Source: Pseudorhodoplanes sinuspersici (GTDB taxonomy: Bacteria; Pseudomonadota; Alphaproteobacteria; Rhizobiales; Xanthobacteraceae). Taken from it: a DNA stretch of 64,000 bases. Where the stretch lies: assembly GCF_002119765.1 (NCBI RefSeq), contig NZ_CP021112.1, positions 5,884,501-5,948,500 of the forward strand, in the 5' to 3' direction. Positions 53,344-61,889 of the stretch are shown here, piece after piece (the first letter of the stretch is position 1; the number at the start of each line of letters is the position of its first letter). Below the pieces are notes generated by a model, which was not told where the DNA came from, searched no databases, and saw only the letters and a list, made by a program, of their open reading frames with translations. Made by a program: the position numbers and the translations under genes.

Positions 53344-54092
53344 ACATTGCAGCGGTAGCAAGCCGTGCCGTCACTCCGCTGGTCTACATTGTCGCGCTGG
53401 TGGTGTGGGAGATTCTTGCGCGTAGCCTGAAGATTCCATTGTGGATGTTGCCGGCGCCAACGATGATCGCCGCGGCGGCGATCGAATGGGCGCCGGAGCT
53501 TCTTTCGAATTCGATCGTCACCACCCGCGAAACCGTTCTCGGCTTCCTGCTTGCACTGGTGATCTCGTTGCCGCTGGCATGTGCGATTGCATTCAGCACC
53601 TGGGCGCGGAAGATCATCTATCCAGCCATCCTCGGTCTGCAATCGATACCGAAAGTCGCACTCGCCCCACTTGTCACGCTGTGGCTCGGATTCACCGAAT
53701 GGCCAAAGATCGTGATCGTGGTGCTGGTGTGTTTCTTTCCGATCCTTGTCAATGTCGTGGCCGGCTTCGAGAGCGTACCGAAGTCGATGGTCGACCTCAT
53801 GCGCTCGCTGAATGCGCCCCAGCATTTGGTGCTGTGGCGCTTGCGCGTTCCGGCGGCCCTGCCGGCCTTCTTCACCGGCTGCAAGATCGCCATCACGTTC
53901 GCCGTGATCGGCGCAGTGATCGCCGAGTTCGTCGCCGCACAGGAAGGGCTGGGTTATCTCATTCTGATGTCAACGTCGCAGTCACAGACGCCTCTGGCCT
54001 TCGCCGCGATTATCGCGCTGACGGCGATCAGCATTCTTCTTTTTTACATACTCGAATTCATCGAGAAGAAGACCATCACCTGGACGCCGTAA
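53340..54092 (+). CDS. ABC transporter permease (NitT/TauT-type)
   Basis: A 250-residue permease with about six helices and the coupling loop LMRSLNAPQHLVLWRLRVPA. It ends 8 bp before the convergent leaderless binding-protein gene. Completes the second NitT-type importer in the window. Confidence 0.93.
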   Translation: MNIAAVASRAVTPLVYIVALVVWEILARSLKIPLWMLPAPTMIAAAAIEWAPELLSNSIVTTRETVLGFLLALVISLPLACAIAFSTWARKIIYPAILGLQSIPKVALAPLVTLWLGFTEWPKIVIVVLVCFFPILVNVVAGFESVPKSMVDLMRSLNAPQHLVLWRLRVPAALPAFFTGCKIAITFAVIGAVIAEFVAAQEGLGYLILMSTSQSQTPLAFAAIIALTAISILLFYILEFIEKKTITWTP

Positions 54093-54100
54093 ACGGCGTC

Positions 54101-55045
54101 TCAGGCCAGCGCGATACTGTCCCAGATCGGCCTGAACTGCGTCGCCACGGCATCTTCGTACTTTACGGGTTCGGTCAGAAGACCGAACCCGGCCGCAAAA
54201 CGGCTAAGGCCTGCAAACGTCTTCTCAGAAATATGCGGCGTATAATATGATAGATCACGCGCCACAACATCGGCGATCATGGCCGCTTCCGCAGGCGGAA
54301 ACAGCGCCTCGCCCACTTTGGTTGCGAGCGACACATCCGACCGGAGCGCGGCCTCTGCGGCAGTGATAGCCCGCACACCCGCGGCGACCAGATCCGGATC
54401 GGCAGCAAGCGCGGCCTCGCTCGTGACGAGCGCAGGAAATGTGTAATCGAACGCGAAATCAGGGCCGAGTCCACGGCGAACATCGAGAACCACTGCCCCG
54501 ACGCCGGAGCGGATGGCCACCTCAGCGCCAAGGCCATTCGCCCAAAATCCATCCATTGCTCCGGCCTCGAGCGCCTTCGCCGCGGCAATGCCGAACGAGA
54601 CACCGGGCTCCTTCGCGCCGGGGACTTCTACGATGCGGATGTCATCGCGCTCAAGGACGAAGCCAGAATCAAGCAGCAATTGGCGGAACGAAAGTTCGAC
54701 AAAGGGCGCCGCACCAATGCGGCGGCCTTTCAGTGCATCGAGATCTCCCGGCGCGATGCCAAGCTTTCTGTTCATGATCAGCAGCCAATAAGTCCCCTGT
54801 CCGAGAGAGGCTATGAGTCTGGCGCCAGATCCGTTCGGGAAAGCGGCTAGGACCGAATGAGCCGGCGCGGCAACGAAATCAACCTCGCGATGTCGCAACG
54901 CCTCGAATGTGCGATTGCTCGGATAGATCAACTCAATCGTGGCATCGACGCCCTCGCGATCGAAAAATCCCAGCTCCACGGCGGCGATCGCCGGGAAATA
55001 GGAGTTCGAAACAAGATCGGGAACGCCGAGCTTCACCGTTTTCAT
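54101..55045 (-). CDS. Leaderless NMT1/SsuA-like substrate-binding-fold protein
   Basis: A 314-residue protein of the periplasmic-binding fold (KLGVPDLVSNSYFPAIAAVE, then LGFFDREGVDATIELIYPS). The N-terminus goes straight into the first strand: there is no signal peptide and no upstream in-frame start that would add one. It may therefore act in the cytosol as an enzyme or sensor, as 4,5-dihydroxyphthalate decarboxylase and THI5 use this fold. A mis-set start or an exported partner of the adjacent importer is the alternative. It converges on the permease with 8 bp between stops. Confidence 0.85.
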   Translation of the reverse strand: MKTVKLGVPDLVSNSYFPAIAAVELGFFDREGVDATIELIYPSNRTFEALRHREVDFVAAPAHSVLAAFPNGSGARLIASLGQGTYWLLIMNRKLGIAPGDLDALKGRRIGAAPFVELSFRQLLLDSGFVLERDDIRIVEVPGAKEPGVSFGIAAAKALEAGAMDGFWANGLGAEVAIRSGVGAVVLDVRRGLGPDFAFDYTFPALVTSEAALAADPDLVAAGVRAITAAEAALRSDVSLATKVGEALFPPAEAAMIADVVARDLSYYTPHISEKTFAGLSRFAAGFGLLTEPVKYEDAVATQFRPIWDSIALA

Positions 55046-55322
55046 TCAGACGCCTCGCATATGTGCTTAAGGCCGGATTCCAAGCCTATGGCCTATGCAG
55101 CCAATACTTCTCTAGAGAACGAGATCCACCGATATCCGAGGCAATCGGCGATCCCGGCCGAGCTGTGACCAATCCAGCCGACCCTTTTCATACCATTGAA
55201 TTTTATGCCATTTCTGCCTGAATAACGACCGCGTTGCCTGGATTTTCGGCGCGCCCCAGGCTGCCTCAGCGGCTATATTGTTCGATATAGAACAATTGGC
55301 TTTGGCGGGTGCATCTGTGGGG

Positions 55323-56453
55323 ATGGACAAGAGCGCGCGAATTGCGATCGTCGGTGGCGGCCTCGCCGGCCTGGCGCTGGCCGGGCTGCTGTACAAGCAA
55401 GGCTATCGGATCACCGTCTTCGAACAGACTCCCGAATTCCATCGGATTGGCGCCGGCATCATTCTCGGCGCGAGCATTGCCAAGGTCATCCAGCGGATCG
55501 GTATTCTCGAGCCCTATATTGCGGCCGGCATGAAGCCGGATGCCTTCGTCAGCCGAAAATGGGACACCGGGGAGACCCTCAACGAACTCCTTTTCGACGC
55601 CGAGGCAGAAGCGCGGTTCGGCGGACCTTTCATCAATATTCATCGCGCCGATCTTCATGACGTTCTCCGATCTGCCATCCCCGACGAAGCCATTCGTTTC
55701 GACCACATGCTTGTTGGTACAGAGCCAGCCGGAAGCGCCGTGCGTCTCACCTTCAGCAATGGCCTGACGGAAGACGCCGACATTGTTGTCGGTGCGGACG
55801 GTATACACTCGCGTCTGCGGAATGCCATTTTCGGAAAAAGACCGCTGCGCTATGTCGGCAGCGTCGCTTATCGCGCAGTTTTTTCCACCGCCCGCGTCGC
55901 CGGATTGTCGATGCGCGATTGCACCAAATGGTGGGGCCCCGATCGGCACGCCCTGTCCTATTATGTCACCGGCCGCCGCGACGAAATGTATATCATGGGA
56001 GCCGTGCCAGACAAAAGCTGGAACGCGACCAGCGAACCGGTCATCCAGAACCACGATCGCTTCCTCGAAGCCTTCAAGGATTTTCACCCCGAACTCACGG
56101 CATTGATTACGGCCGCCGAAGAGGTTCAGGCATTGCCGATCTGCGATCTCGAACGCAACGACAGATGGAGCGAAGGTCAGGCCGTCTTGATGGGCGACGC
56201 CTGCCACGCCGTCCGGCCGTACATGGCTGCCGGCGGATCGATGGCCATCGAGGATGCTGCCATCCTGTCAGAAGCCATCAGCACACACGACACGCCGGCC
56301 AAGGCATTCGCGGCCTACGAGAAGATCCGCATCCCGCGTGTGGGAAAAGTGCAGCGCATTTCCGAAGAGAATTCCTGGCTGAAGTTGCCGACCGACACCG
56401 GCTGGTTCTTTGGCTATGATCCCTTCACCGAAGATCTCAAGCAGGCCGCCTGA
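55323..56453 (+). CDS. FAD-dependent aromatic hydroxylase (NicC / salicylate-hydroxylase-like)
   Basis: A 376-residue class A flavoprotein monooxygenase. It has the FAD dinucleotide motif IVGGGLAGLALAG, the DG motif VGADGIHSRLR, and the GD motif VLMGDACHAVRPYMAAGG. Segments GAGIILGASIAKVIQRIGI and the HRADLHDVL region resemble 6-hydroxynicotinate 3-monooxygenase (NicC), which removes a carboxylate while hydroxylating. The ATG at 55323 starts just before the FAD motif; the preceding GTG and an earlier ATG are possible. It begins a run with a PuuE-like deacetylase and a formamidase (39-bp gap, then 4-bp overlap). Substrate probably a hydroxylated heteroaromatic acid (inference). Confidence 0.9.
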   Translation: MDKSARIAIVGGGLAGLALAGLLYKQGYRITVFEQTPEFHRIGAGIILGASIAKVIQRIGILEPYIAAGMKPDAFVSRKWDTGETLNELLFDAEAEARFGGPFINIHRADLHDVLRSAIPDEAIRFDHMLVGTEPAGSAVRLTFSNGLTEDADIVVGADGIHSRLRNAIFGKRPLRYVGSVAYRAVFSTARVAGLSMRDCTKWWGPDRHALSYYVTGRRDEMYIMGAVPDKSWNATSEPVIQNHDRFLEAFKDFHPELTALITAAEEVQALPICDLERNDRWSEGQAVLMGDACHAVRPYMAAGGSMAIEDAAILSEAISTHDTPAKAFAAYEKIRIPRVGKVQRISEENSWLKLPTDTGWFFGYDPFTEDLKQAA

Positions 56454-56492
56454 GGCTTGCCCGACCGTCGCCCCTTTCTCAACAGCGCTTCC

Positions 56493-57425
56493 ATGTCCGA
56501 TCATCAGCAAGACCTCATCCCCAGCCGCGATCTTGTCGGTTATGGCGAGCATCTACCCGATCCGAAATGGCCGGGCAGCGCCGTCATCGCGGTCAATTTC
56601 AATCTGAACTACGAAGGCGGCGGGGAAGCGACGCTCGCGAATGGCGATGCCGTTTCCGAAGGCATGCTAAACGATATCGGCGTCGATACCCGACATGGTG
56701 TCCGCGATCCGCTGGTGGAGTCTGTGTTCGAATATGGAAGCCGCCGCGGCGTCTGGCGCATTCTCGATATCTTCTCGAAATACGATGTGCCGCTGAGCGT
56801 CTTGGCCGTGGCGCGCGCCGTTGAACAGAACCCGGATATCGCGCAGGCCTTTATCAAGCGCGGGCACGAAATCGTCAGCCACGGCTATCGCTGGATCGAC
56901 TATTGCCAGGTGCCCGCAGAAGTCGAGCGCGAACATATCAAACGCACCGTGGAGATCCTGACGCGACTTGCCGGAGAACGTCCGCTCGGATGGATGACGG
57001 GACGCCCCGGCCCCAATACGCGCCGTCTCATCATTGAGGAAGGCGGTTTCCTCTATGACAGGGACTCCTTGTCGGATGAATTGCCTTACTGGGTGGAAGG
57101 TCCCAAAGGCCCGCATCTTGTGATCCCCTATTCCTATGAGACCAACGACAATCGCTTCAACGGCAATGCGGGCTTCGCCACCGCCGATCAGTTCTTCCAC
57201 TATATTCGCGATGCCTTCGATCTTCTGGTCGAGGAAGGTCGCGCTGGTTCACCGAAGCTGCTGTCGATTGGATTGCACGACCGTCTGATCGGACGCCCTG
57301 CCCGGGCCATGGGCCTCATCAAACTTCTGGAGCACATGCGAAGCATCGAAGGTGTGTGGTTCTGCAGAGGAATCGACATCGCCCATCATTGGCGCAAACA
57401 TTTCCCACCAAAGAGCGCAATATGA
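56493..57425 (+). CDS. Polysaccharide-deacetylase-fold hydrolase (PuuE allantoinase-like)
   Basis: A 310-residue NodB-fold protein, the length of PuuE-type cofactor-independent allantoinases. Family segments are WPGSAVIAVNFNLNYEGGGE, EYGSRRGVWRILDIF, HEIVSHGYRWIDY and WMTGRPGPNTRRL. The catalytic DD of true polysaccharide deacetylases is absent at the first motif, as in PuuE. It has no signal peptide, so it acts on a small cytosolic C-N substrate such as a hydantoin-like or cyclic amide. It lies between a NicC-like hydroxylase and a formamidase. Confidence 0.88.
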   Translation: MSDHQQDLIPSRDLVGYGEHLPDPKWPGSAVIAVNFNLNYEGGGEATLANGDAVSEGMLNDIGVDTRHGVRDPLVESVFEYGSRRGVWRILDIFSKYDVPLSVLAVARAVEQNPDIAQAFIKRGHEIVSHGYRWIDYCQVPAEVEREHIKRTVEILTRLAGERPLGWMTGRPGPNTRRLIIEEGGFLYDRDSLSDELPYWVEGPKGPHLVIPYSYETNDNRFNGNAGFATADQFFHYIRDAFDLLVEEGRAGSPKLLSIGLHDRLIGRPARAMGLIKLLEHMRSIEGVWFCRGIDIAHHWRKHFPPKSAI

Positions 57426-58387
57426 TCCATCGCCTCGATGCAGCGCCGGGCAATGTCCACTGGGGCTATTTCGACGCGACACTGAAGCCCGTTCTGAGTG
57501 TGTCATCCGGCGATACCGTGGTCATCTCATCGGTTTCCGGAAGCAAGGACGAACTCCCGCCGCCTGGCGTGGGCACAGCCCTGCAATCGCATCTGGACAT
57601 TCTCGATTCCGTACAGCCTGAACTCGGTCCGCACATCCTCACCGGCCCGGTCGCAATCGAGGGCGCAGAACCCGGCGATGTTCTGGAGGTGCGGGTCGAA
57701 AAGGTCGAACTGATTCAGGACTGGGGCTTCAACTACACCAAGCCCGGCAAAGGCGTGTTGCCGCAACGATTTCCCGAGCGAAAGCTCTATCAGATTTCCA
57801 TCGACCTTGAGAACAATGTCGCGAAATGTCCGTGGGGCGGAGAACTGCCGCTCGCACCGTTCTTCGGCATCATGGCGGTCGCGCCGGCGCCGACTTACGG
57901 TCGTGTCTCGACGATCGAGCCGCGCGAATATGGCGGCAATATCGACAACCGGGAATTGACGGCCGGGTCGCGCCTTTACCTGCCAGTCTTCGTGCCGGGC
58001 GCATTGTTCTCGGTTGGTGACGGGCATGGCTGCCAGGGCGACGGCGAAGTGAATCTCACCGCGCTGGAAACAGCGTTGCGCGGCAACTTCACGCTCATCG
58101 TGCATAAGGCAAGAAAACTTGCGCTGCCGCGTGCGCTTACTGCCGATCATCTCATCACGATGGCTTTCCATCCGAACCTCAATGAGGCGGCCACCATCGC
58201 ATTGGATCAGATGATCGATGCCTTGTCCGCTGCCACGAGTCTGACCGCGGAAGATGCTTATGCCTTGTGCAGCCTGGCCTGCAGCCTGCGCGTGACACAG
58301 CTCGTCGACGGCAATAACGGCATTCACGCCATGCTGCCCAAAAAGCTTTTACCGGAGCTTAGCGCAGACCGTTTCGCGCTTGAATAA
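57422..58387 (+). CDS. Acetamidase/formamidase (FmdA/AmdA family)
   Basis: A 321-residue member of the acetamidase/formamidase family. Features are HWGYFDATLKPVL, GPVAIEGAEPGDVLEVRVEK, PFFGIMAVAP and the metal-site-like SVGDGHGCQGDGEVN. It hydrolyses formamide or short amides to ammonium and acid in the cytosol. The start overlaps the preceding stop (ATGA). It could release ammonia from the last C1-N fragment of the ring cleaved by this cluster. Confidence 0.92.
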   Translation: MIHRLDAAPGNVHWGYFDATLKPVLSVSSGDTVVISSVSGSKDELPPPGVGTALQSHLDILDSVQPELGPHILTGPVAIEGAEPGDVLEVRVEKVELIQDWGFNYTKPGKGVLPQRFPERKLYQISIDLENNVAKCPWGGELPLAPFFGIMAVAPAPTYGRVSTIEPREYGGNIDNRELTAGSRLYLPVFVPGALFSVGDGHGCQGDGEVNLTALETALRGNFTLIVHKARKLALPRALTADHLITMAFHPNLNEAATIALDQMIDALSAATSLTAEDAYALCSLACSLRVTQLVDGNNGIHAMLPKKLLPELSADRFALE

Positions 58388-58524
58388 ACCAACGCGCTCC
58401 AACCGTTGGCCTGCCCCGATCTGAGCATCTCGGTCGCGCAGGACCATGGGGGCCCTCGCAAACCAGACATCAGCGTCTCATCCAAGTCCACCGCGCTGAC
58501 CAAGACATCTTCCCATGACCGTTA

Positions 58525-59389
58525 GAGCGTGTTTCGATCTGATTGAATCGATTTGGGATTCCCAAATCGACTTGGGGGCGATGCCCGTCCCGGTCCACTG
58601 GGCGGCGACCGGCACTCGCACGGCCTCGAGCGCCATGGCGCGACGATCCTGGACATCGTCGCAGGCAACCGTGACGTCACGCTCGCAGAGATCAGGACCG
58701 CTCTGGAGGCCAAAGGCGTGCGCAGCAGCATCGGAGGGCTCTGGCGCTTCCTCGATCGGCACGAGATCACGCTCAAAAAAGTCGGCGCATGCCAGCGAGC
58801 AGAACTGTCCAGACGTCATGAAGCGGCGGCAGGACTGGTTCGACAGCCAGCCCGATCTTGATCCCGAGCACCTCGTCTTCATCGACGAGACCTGGGCTTC
58901 GACCAACATGGCGCGCCGCCATGGCCGCTGCCCGCGCGGCGAGCGGCTGCGGATGGCCGTGCCGCACGGCCACTGGAAGACGACCACCTTCGTCGGGGCG
59001 CTCACAATGCGCGGTTTCATCGCGCCTTGGGTTCTGGACGGGCCGATCAATCGCGATGCCTTCGAGACCTATGTCGCCAAGGTGCTCGTGCCGGAACTCA
59101 GGTGCGGCGACGTGGTGGTGATGGATCTCCAGCCACAAGGGTCCAAAGATGCGCGAGATGATCGAAGCCGCTGGCGCCGAGCTGCGCTATCTCCCGCCAT
59201 ACAGTCCCGATCTCAACCCGATCGAGATGGCCTTCGCCAAGCTCAAGGCCCTGTTGCGCAAGGCCGCTGAGCGAACCATCGATGGCCTTTGGACCGCCAT
59301 CGGCCGCATCATCGACCTTTTCCCGCCCCCCGAATGCGAAAACTATTTCAAAGCAGCAGGCTATGATTCAACCTGATCGAAAAATGCTC
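58525..59389 (+). mobile_element. IS630-family element, decayed
   Basis: Flanked by TA dinucleotides (58523-58524 and 59390-59391). The inverted ends match over about 26 bp with a few mismatches: the left reads AGAGCGTGTTTCGATCTG and the right, reverse-complemented, AGAGCATTTTTCGATCAG. At 865 bp it is shorter than an intact IS630, because the N-terminal helix-turn-helix of the transposase is missing. A perfect hairpin lies just inside the left end (58548-58557 pairing with 58561-58570). Confidence 0.8.
58625..59376 (+). pseudogene. IS630 transposase, multiply frameshifted
   Basis: Pieces occur in three frames. GATILDIVAGNRDVTLAEI (HTH end) is followed, after a shift near 58780, by LVFIDETWASTNMARRHG with the first Asp. 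A two-base deletion at about 59126 breaks the second Asp motif (VVVMD, then SSHKGPKM). The end reads LPPYSPDLNPIEMAFAKLKA with the third acidic residue and stops at 59376. It cannot make a functional enzyme. Confidence 0.8.
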
Positions 59390-59677
59390 TAGCCGTAGAT
59401 CATGAAGTTGTGGAGGCCGTGATTCCAGCGAAGCGTCGACTTTATGAACACACCGCCCATTGTTGGTGTTCGACCCGACACTTCGTGCCAGCGCTGCCCG
59501 ATTGATCTGAATTTCTTTGCCGGAAACTCATCTCTTCGTCCGCGTGCAACTTCGCATCCGCAAGGCAGGCGCCGCCTGCGATAAAAACCTATTCTTCCGA
59601 AATGCTATATCCCGAGATACCGAAAAGGCGGTCGGTCTGCCCCATTCACCAACGGGTTCGAATCTCTAATGGTGAAA

Positions 59678-59722
59678 TGGCGCGCCCGAAGAGATTCGAA
59701 CTCCTGCCCCCAGATTCGTAGT
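59678..59722 (-). other. tRNA-Arg (ACG) 3'-half fragment (att-like)
   Basis: The reverse complement runs ACTACGAATCTGGGGG, then T-arm GAGTTCGAATCTC, then CTTCGGGCGCGCCA with an encoded CCA. This is the 3' half of a tRNA-Arg with one base missing before the T-arm. The 5' half is absent. A 12-bp piece of the T-arm (GTTCGAATCTCT) is repeated in inverted orientation at 59656-59667. It looks like an attachment-site scar. Confidence 0.7.
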
Positions 59723-59760
59723 TTGAATCTTGTGAGATTGTTCTGCGCGTGGCGACTTTG

Positions 59761-59802
59761 CAATTGAAAAGAGCCGCCGTTGAGTGCGGCTCTTTTCAAT
59801 TG
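59761..59802. terminator. Strong hairpin terminator after the TRAP operon
   Basis: Perfect 17-bp arms, 59761-59777 and 59786-59802, with an 8-nt loop. On the minus strand the GAGCCGC/GCGGCTC core is followed by TTTT, as in Rho-independent terminators. It lies 64 bp after the TRAP permease stop; symmetry allows bidirectional action. Confidence 0.75.
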
Positions 59803-59865
59803 GCAACGATCTCAATATCTTAAGCTGGTGGCGTATCGCCTATGGTGGTCCTCCCTGTGGCGGGC

Positions 59866-61824
59866 CTATTCGGCCGCGACTTCTCGGGTCAGGGCGCGCT
59901 CGCCGCGGCGCCCGGCGATTTCGAACAGTAGCACCGCCGCGGCGAGGACGCAGCCGACGATGTTGGCGATGGTCGACCACGACGCCATCTCCAGCGGCAC
60001 CAGCAGCAGGGCGCCGCCGATGATGGAGGCAGTCCGCAGCGCTAAGCCCATGCGACACAGGCCGTAGCCGATCATGCCCGCTGAGACGAACCAGACGCCG
60101 ATCGCTGCGGTTGTGATCGACAGTGCTGTGTCGAACCAGGAGCCGCTCTGCAGCAGGAGGCTCGGCGAGAATACGAACAGGAACGGTACGATGTAGGCTG
60201 TCCACGAGAAGCGCATCGCAACCCATCCGGTCTTCATCGGGTTTGCCTTGGCGAGGTTCGCCGCGAAGAAGGCCGCAATCGCCACCGGCGGCGTCACGAA
60301 GGACATCATACCGAGATAGAGAATGAACATGTGCGCCGCCATCGGCGTGACGCCGACCTCGACCAGCGCCGGCACGATGAGCACTGCCAGCAGCACATAA
60401 ACGCCGAGGGTCGGCATGCCCATGCCGAGCACGATGCACAGCACCGCGGCGATGAGCAGGAGCAAGAAGATGTTGCCCGCGCCGACATTGACCAAGAACA
60501 CCGTCAGGGCGAAGCCAAGGCCGGTGATCTGCAGGATGCCCATGATGAAACCAGCGGCGGCCGAGATCATGATGATATCCGCCGACGAGACGCCGGTACG
60601 CACTAGGCAGTCCCACACCGCCCGCGGCGTCAGCCGCTGCACGCGATAGCCGAAAAGGAAGCCGATCACTACGACCGCGGTGCAGGCGAAGATCGCCGCG
60701 TTCTCGGGCTCACGGTTCTGCCAGAACAGAGCGTAGACCAGTACGGCAAAGGGCAGCAGAAACAGCCAGCCCTTGGCAAAGACCTTGACGAGGTTGGGGA
60801 TCTCCTTTGCAGGCACCCGCAGGATGTTGCCCTTCGCCGCTTCGAGGTCGGCTTGGATGAACAGCGAGAGGTAATAGAGCAGCGACGGGACGGCCGCCGC
60901 AATTGCTACTTCGGTGTAGGAGATCTGGAGGAAATCCGCCATCAGGAAGGCGACTGCGCCCATGACCGGCGGCATCAACTGGCCGCCGTTCGAAGCGCTG
61001 GCCTCAACCGCTGCCGCATGCTCTGGCTCGAAGCCCGACTTCTTCATCATCGGAATGGTGATGACGCCCGTGGCCAAGATGTTGGAGACCACGATGCCAT
61101 TGATCGAACCGAACAGCGAAGAGGCCATGATCGAGATCTTGGCAGCGCCGCCACGGAAACGGCCCATGAGCGCCAGTGAGACGTCGTTGAAGAAGCTGGC
61201 TCCGCCCGACGCCGACAGCAACTGCCCGAAGAACACGAAGGGGATAACGACCGTCACGCCGATCAGGAGCACCAAGCCGAACAGGCCGCTGGTGTCGAGG
61301 CCGAGATAGACGACCATGTCGTTGATCTTAACGTCGCGGGTCTGCAAGTCGCCGCCAACCATATGGCCAACGAGCGCGTAGAAGAAGAACGCCAGAACGA
61401 CGATCACCAGCGACCATCCGGAAGCCCGGCGCAGCCCCTCCACCACCAGCAGGAAGAGAAGCCAGGTTACGACCACCACGTGCCATGGCGAGTTGAAGAA
61501 CTCGCCCAGCATGCGGGGATAGGACCAGCCCATATAGAGCCCTATGCCCAGTGAGGTGGCGGCGAGCACCCAGTCATACCATGGCACTGAGGTGCGTGGC
61601 AGCGCAGTCCGGCGGAACGGCCGGACGATGTAGACGAGCGCCATGGCCAGACCGAGGACGACGGCAAGGAACTGTTCCGCGAGGAAATTCCATCCGACGA
61701 GCGTGAAGAGATTAGCGCCCCATGCGATGCCGGCGAGCGCGATTGCGGCGCCGAGCACGGTGCTCGCAACGCCGACCACGCCGCGCGTCGGTGCTTCCAT
61801 TTCGATTCCGGCCTGTACACTCAT
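59866..61824 (-). CDS. TRAP transporter fused small-large permease (TAXI type, DctQM)
   Basis: A 652-residue membrane protein with about 16-18 helices. The first 170 residues correspond to the DctQ-like small subunit. The rest is DctM: SGGASFFNDVSLALMGRFRG, ASASNGGQLMPPVMGAVAF and GMGMPTLGVYVLLAVLIVPA are typical of 4TM/12TM TRAP fusions paired with TAXI receptors. Uptake is driven by an ion gradient. The start at 61824 (MSVQAGIEME) is preferred; the longer frame lacks a ribosome site. It follows the TAXI binding protein by 65 bp. Confidence 0.92.
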   Translation of the reverse strand: MSVQAGIEMEAPTRGVVGVASTVLGAAIALAGIAWGANLFTLVGWNFLAEQFLAVVLGLAMALVYIVRPFRRTALPRTSVPWYDWVLAATSLGIGLYMGWSYPRMLGEFFNSPWHVVVVTWLLFLLVVEGLRRASGWSLVIVVLAFFFYALVGHMVGGDLQTRDVKINDMVVYLGLDTSGLFGLVLLIGVTVVIPFVFFGQLLSASGGASFFNDVSLALMGRFRGGAAKISIMASSLFGSINGIVVSNILATGVITIPMMKKSGFEPEHAAAVEASASNGGQLMPPVMGAVAFLMADFLQISYTEVAIAAAVPSLLYYLSLFIQADLEAAKGNILRVPAKEIPNLVKVFAKGWLFLLPFAVLVYALFWQNREPENAAIFACTAVVVIGFLFGYRVQRLTPRAVWDCLVRTGVSSADIIMISAAAGFIMGILQITGLGFALTVFLVNVGAGNIFLLLLIAAVLCIVLGMGMPTLGVYVLLAVLIVPALVEVGVTPMAAHMFILYLGMMSFVTPPVAIAAFFAANLAKANPMKTGWVAMRFSWTAYIVPFLFVFSPSLLLQSGSWFDTALSITTAAIGVWFVSAGMIGYGLCRMGLALRTASIIGGALLLVPLEMASWSTIANIVGCVLAAAVLLFEIAGRRGERALTREVAAE

Positions 61825-61889
61825 GGCTGTCGTCGTCCCCGATCGGCTTTGCATGTGCGTAAGAAGCGGTCGGCTTGCGCCGTCTCGCC

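Noticed and set aside
59678-59722. A complete tRNA-Arg gene
   Set aside because: The 5' half is missing and one base is deleted before the T-arm.
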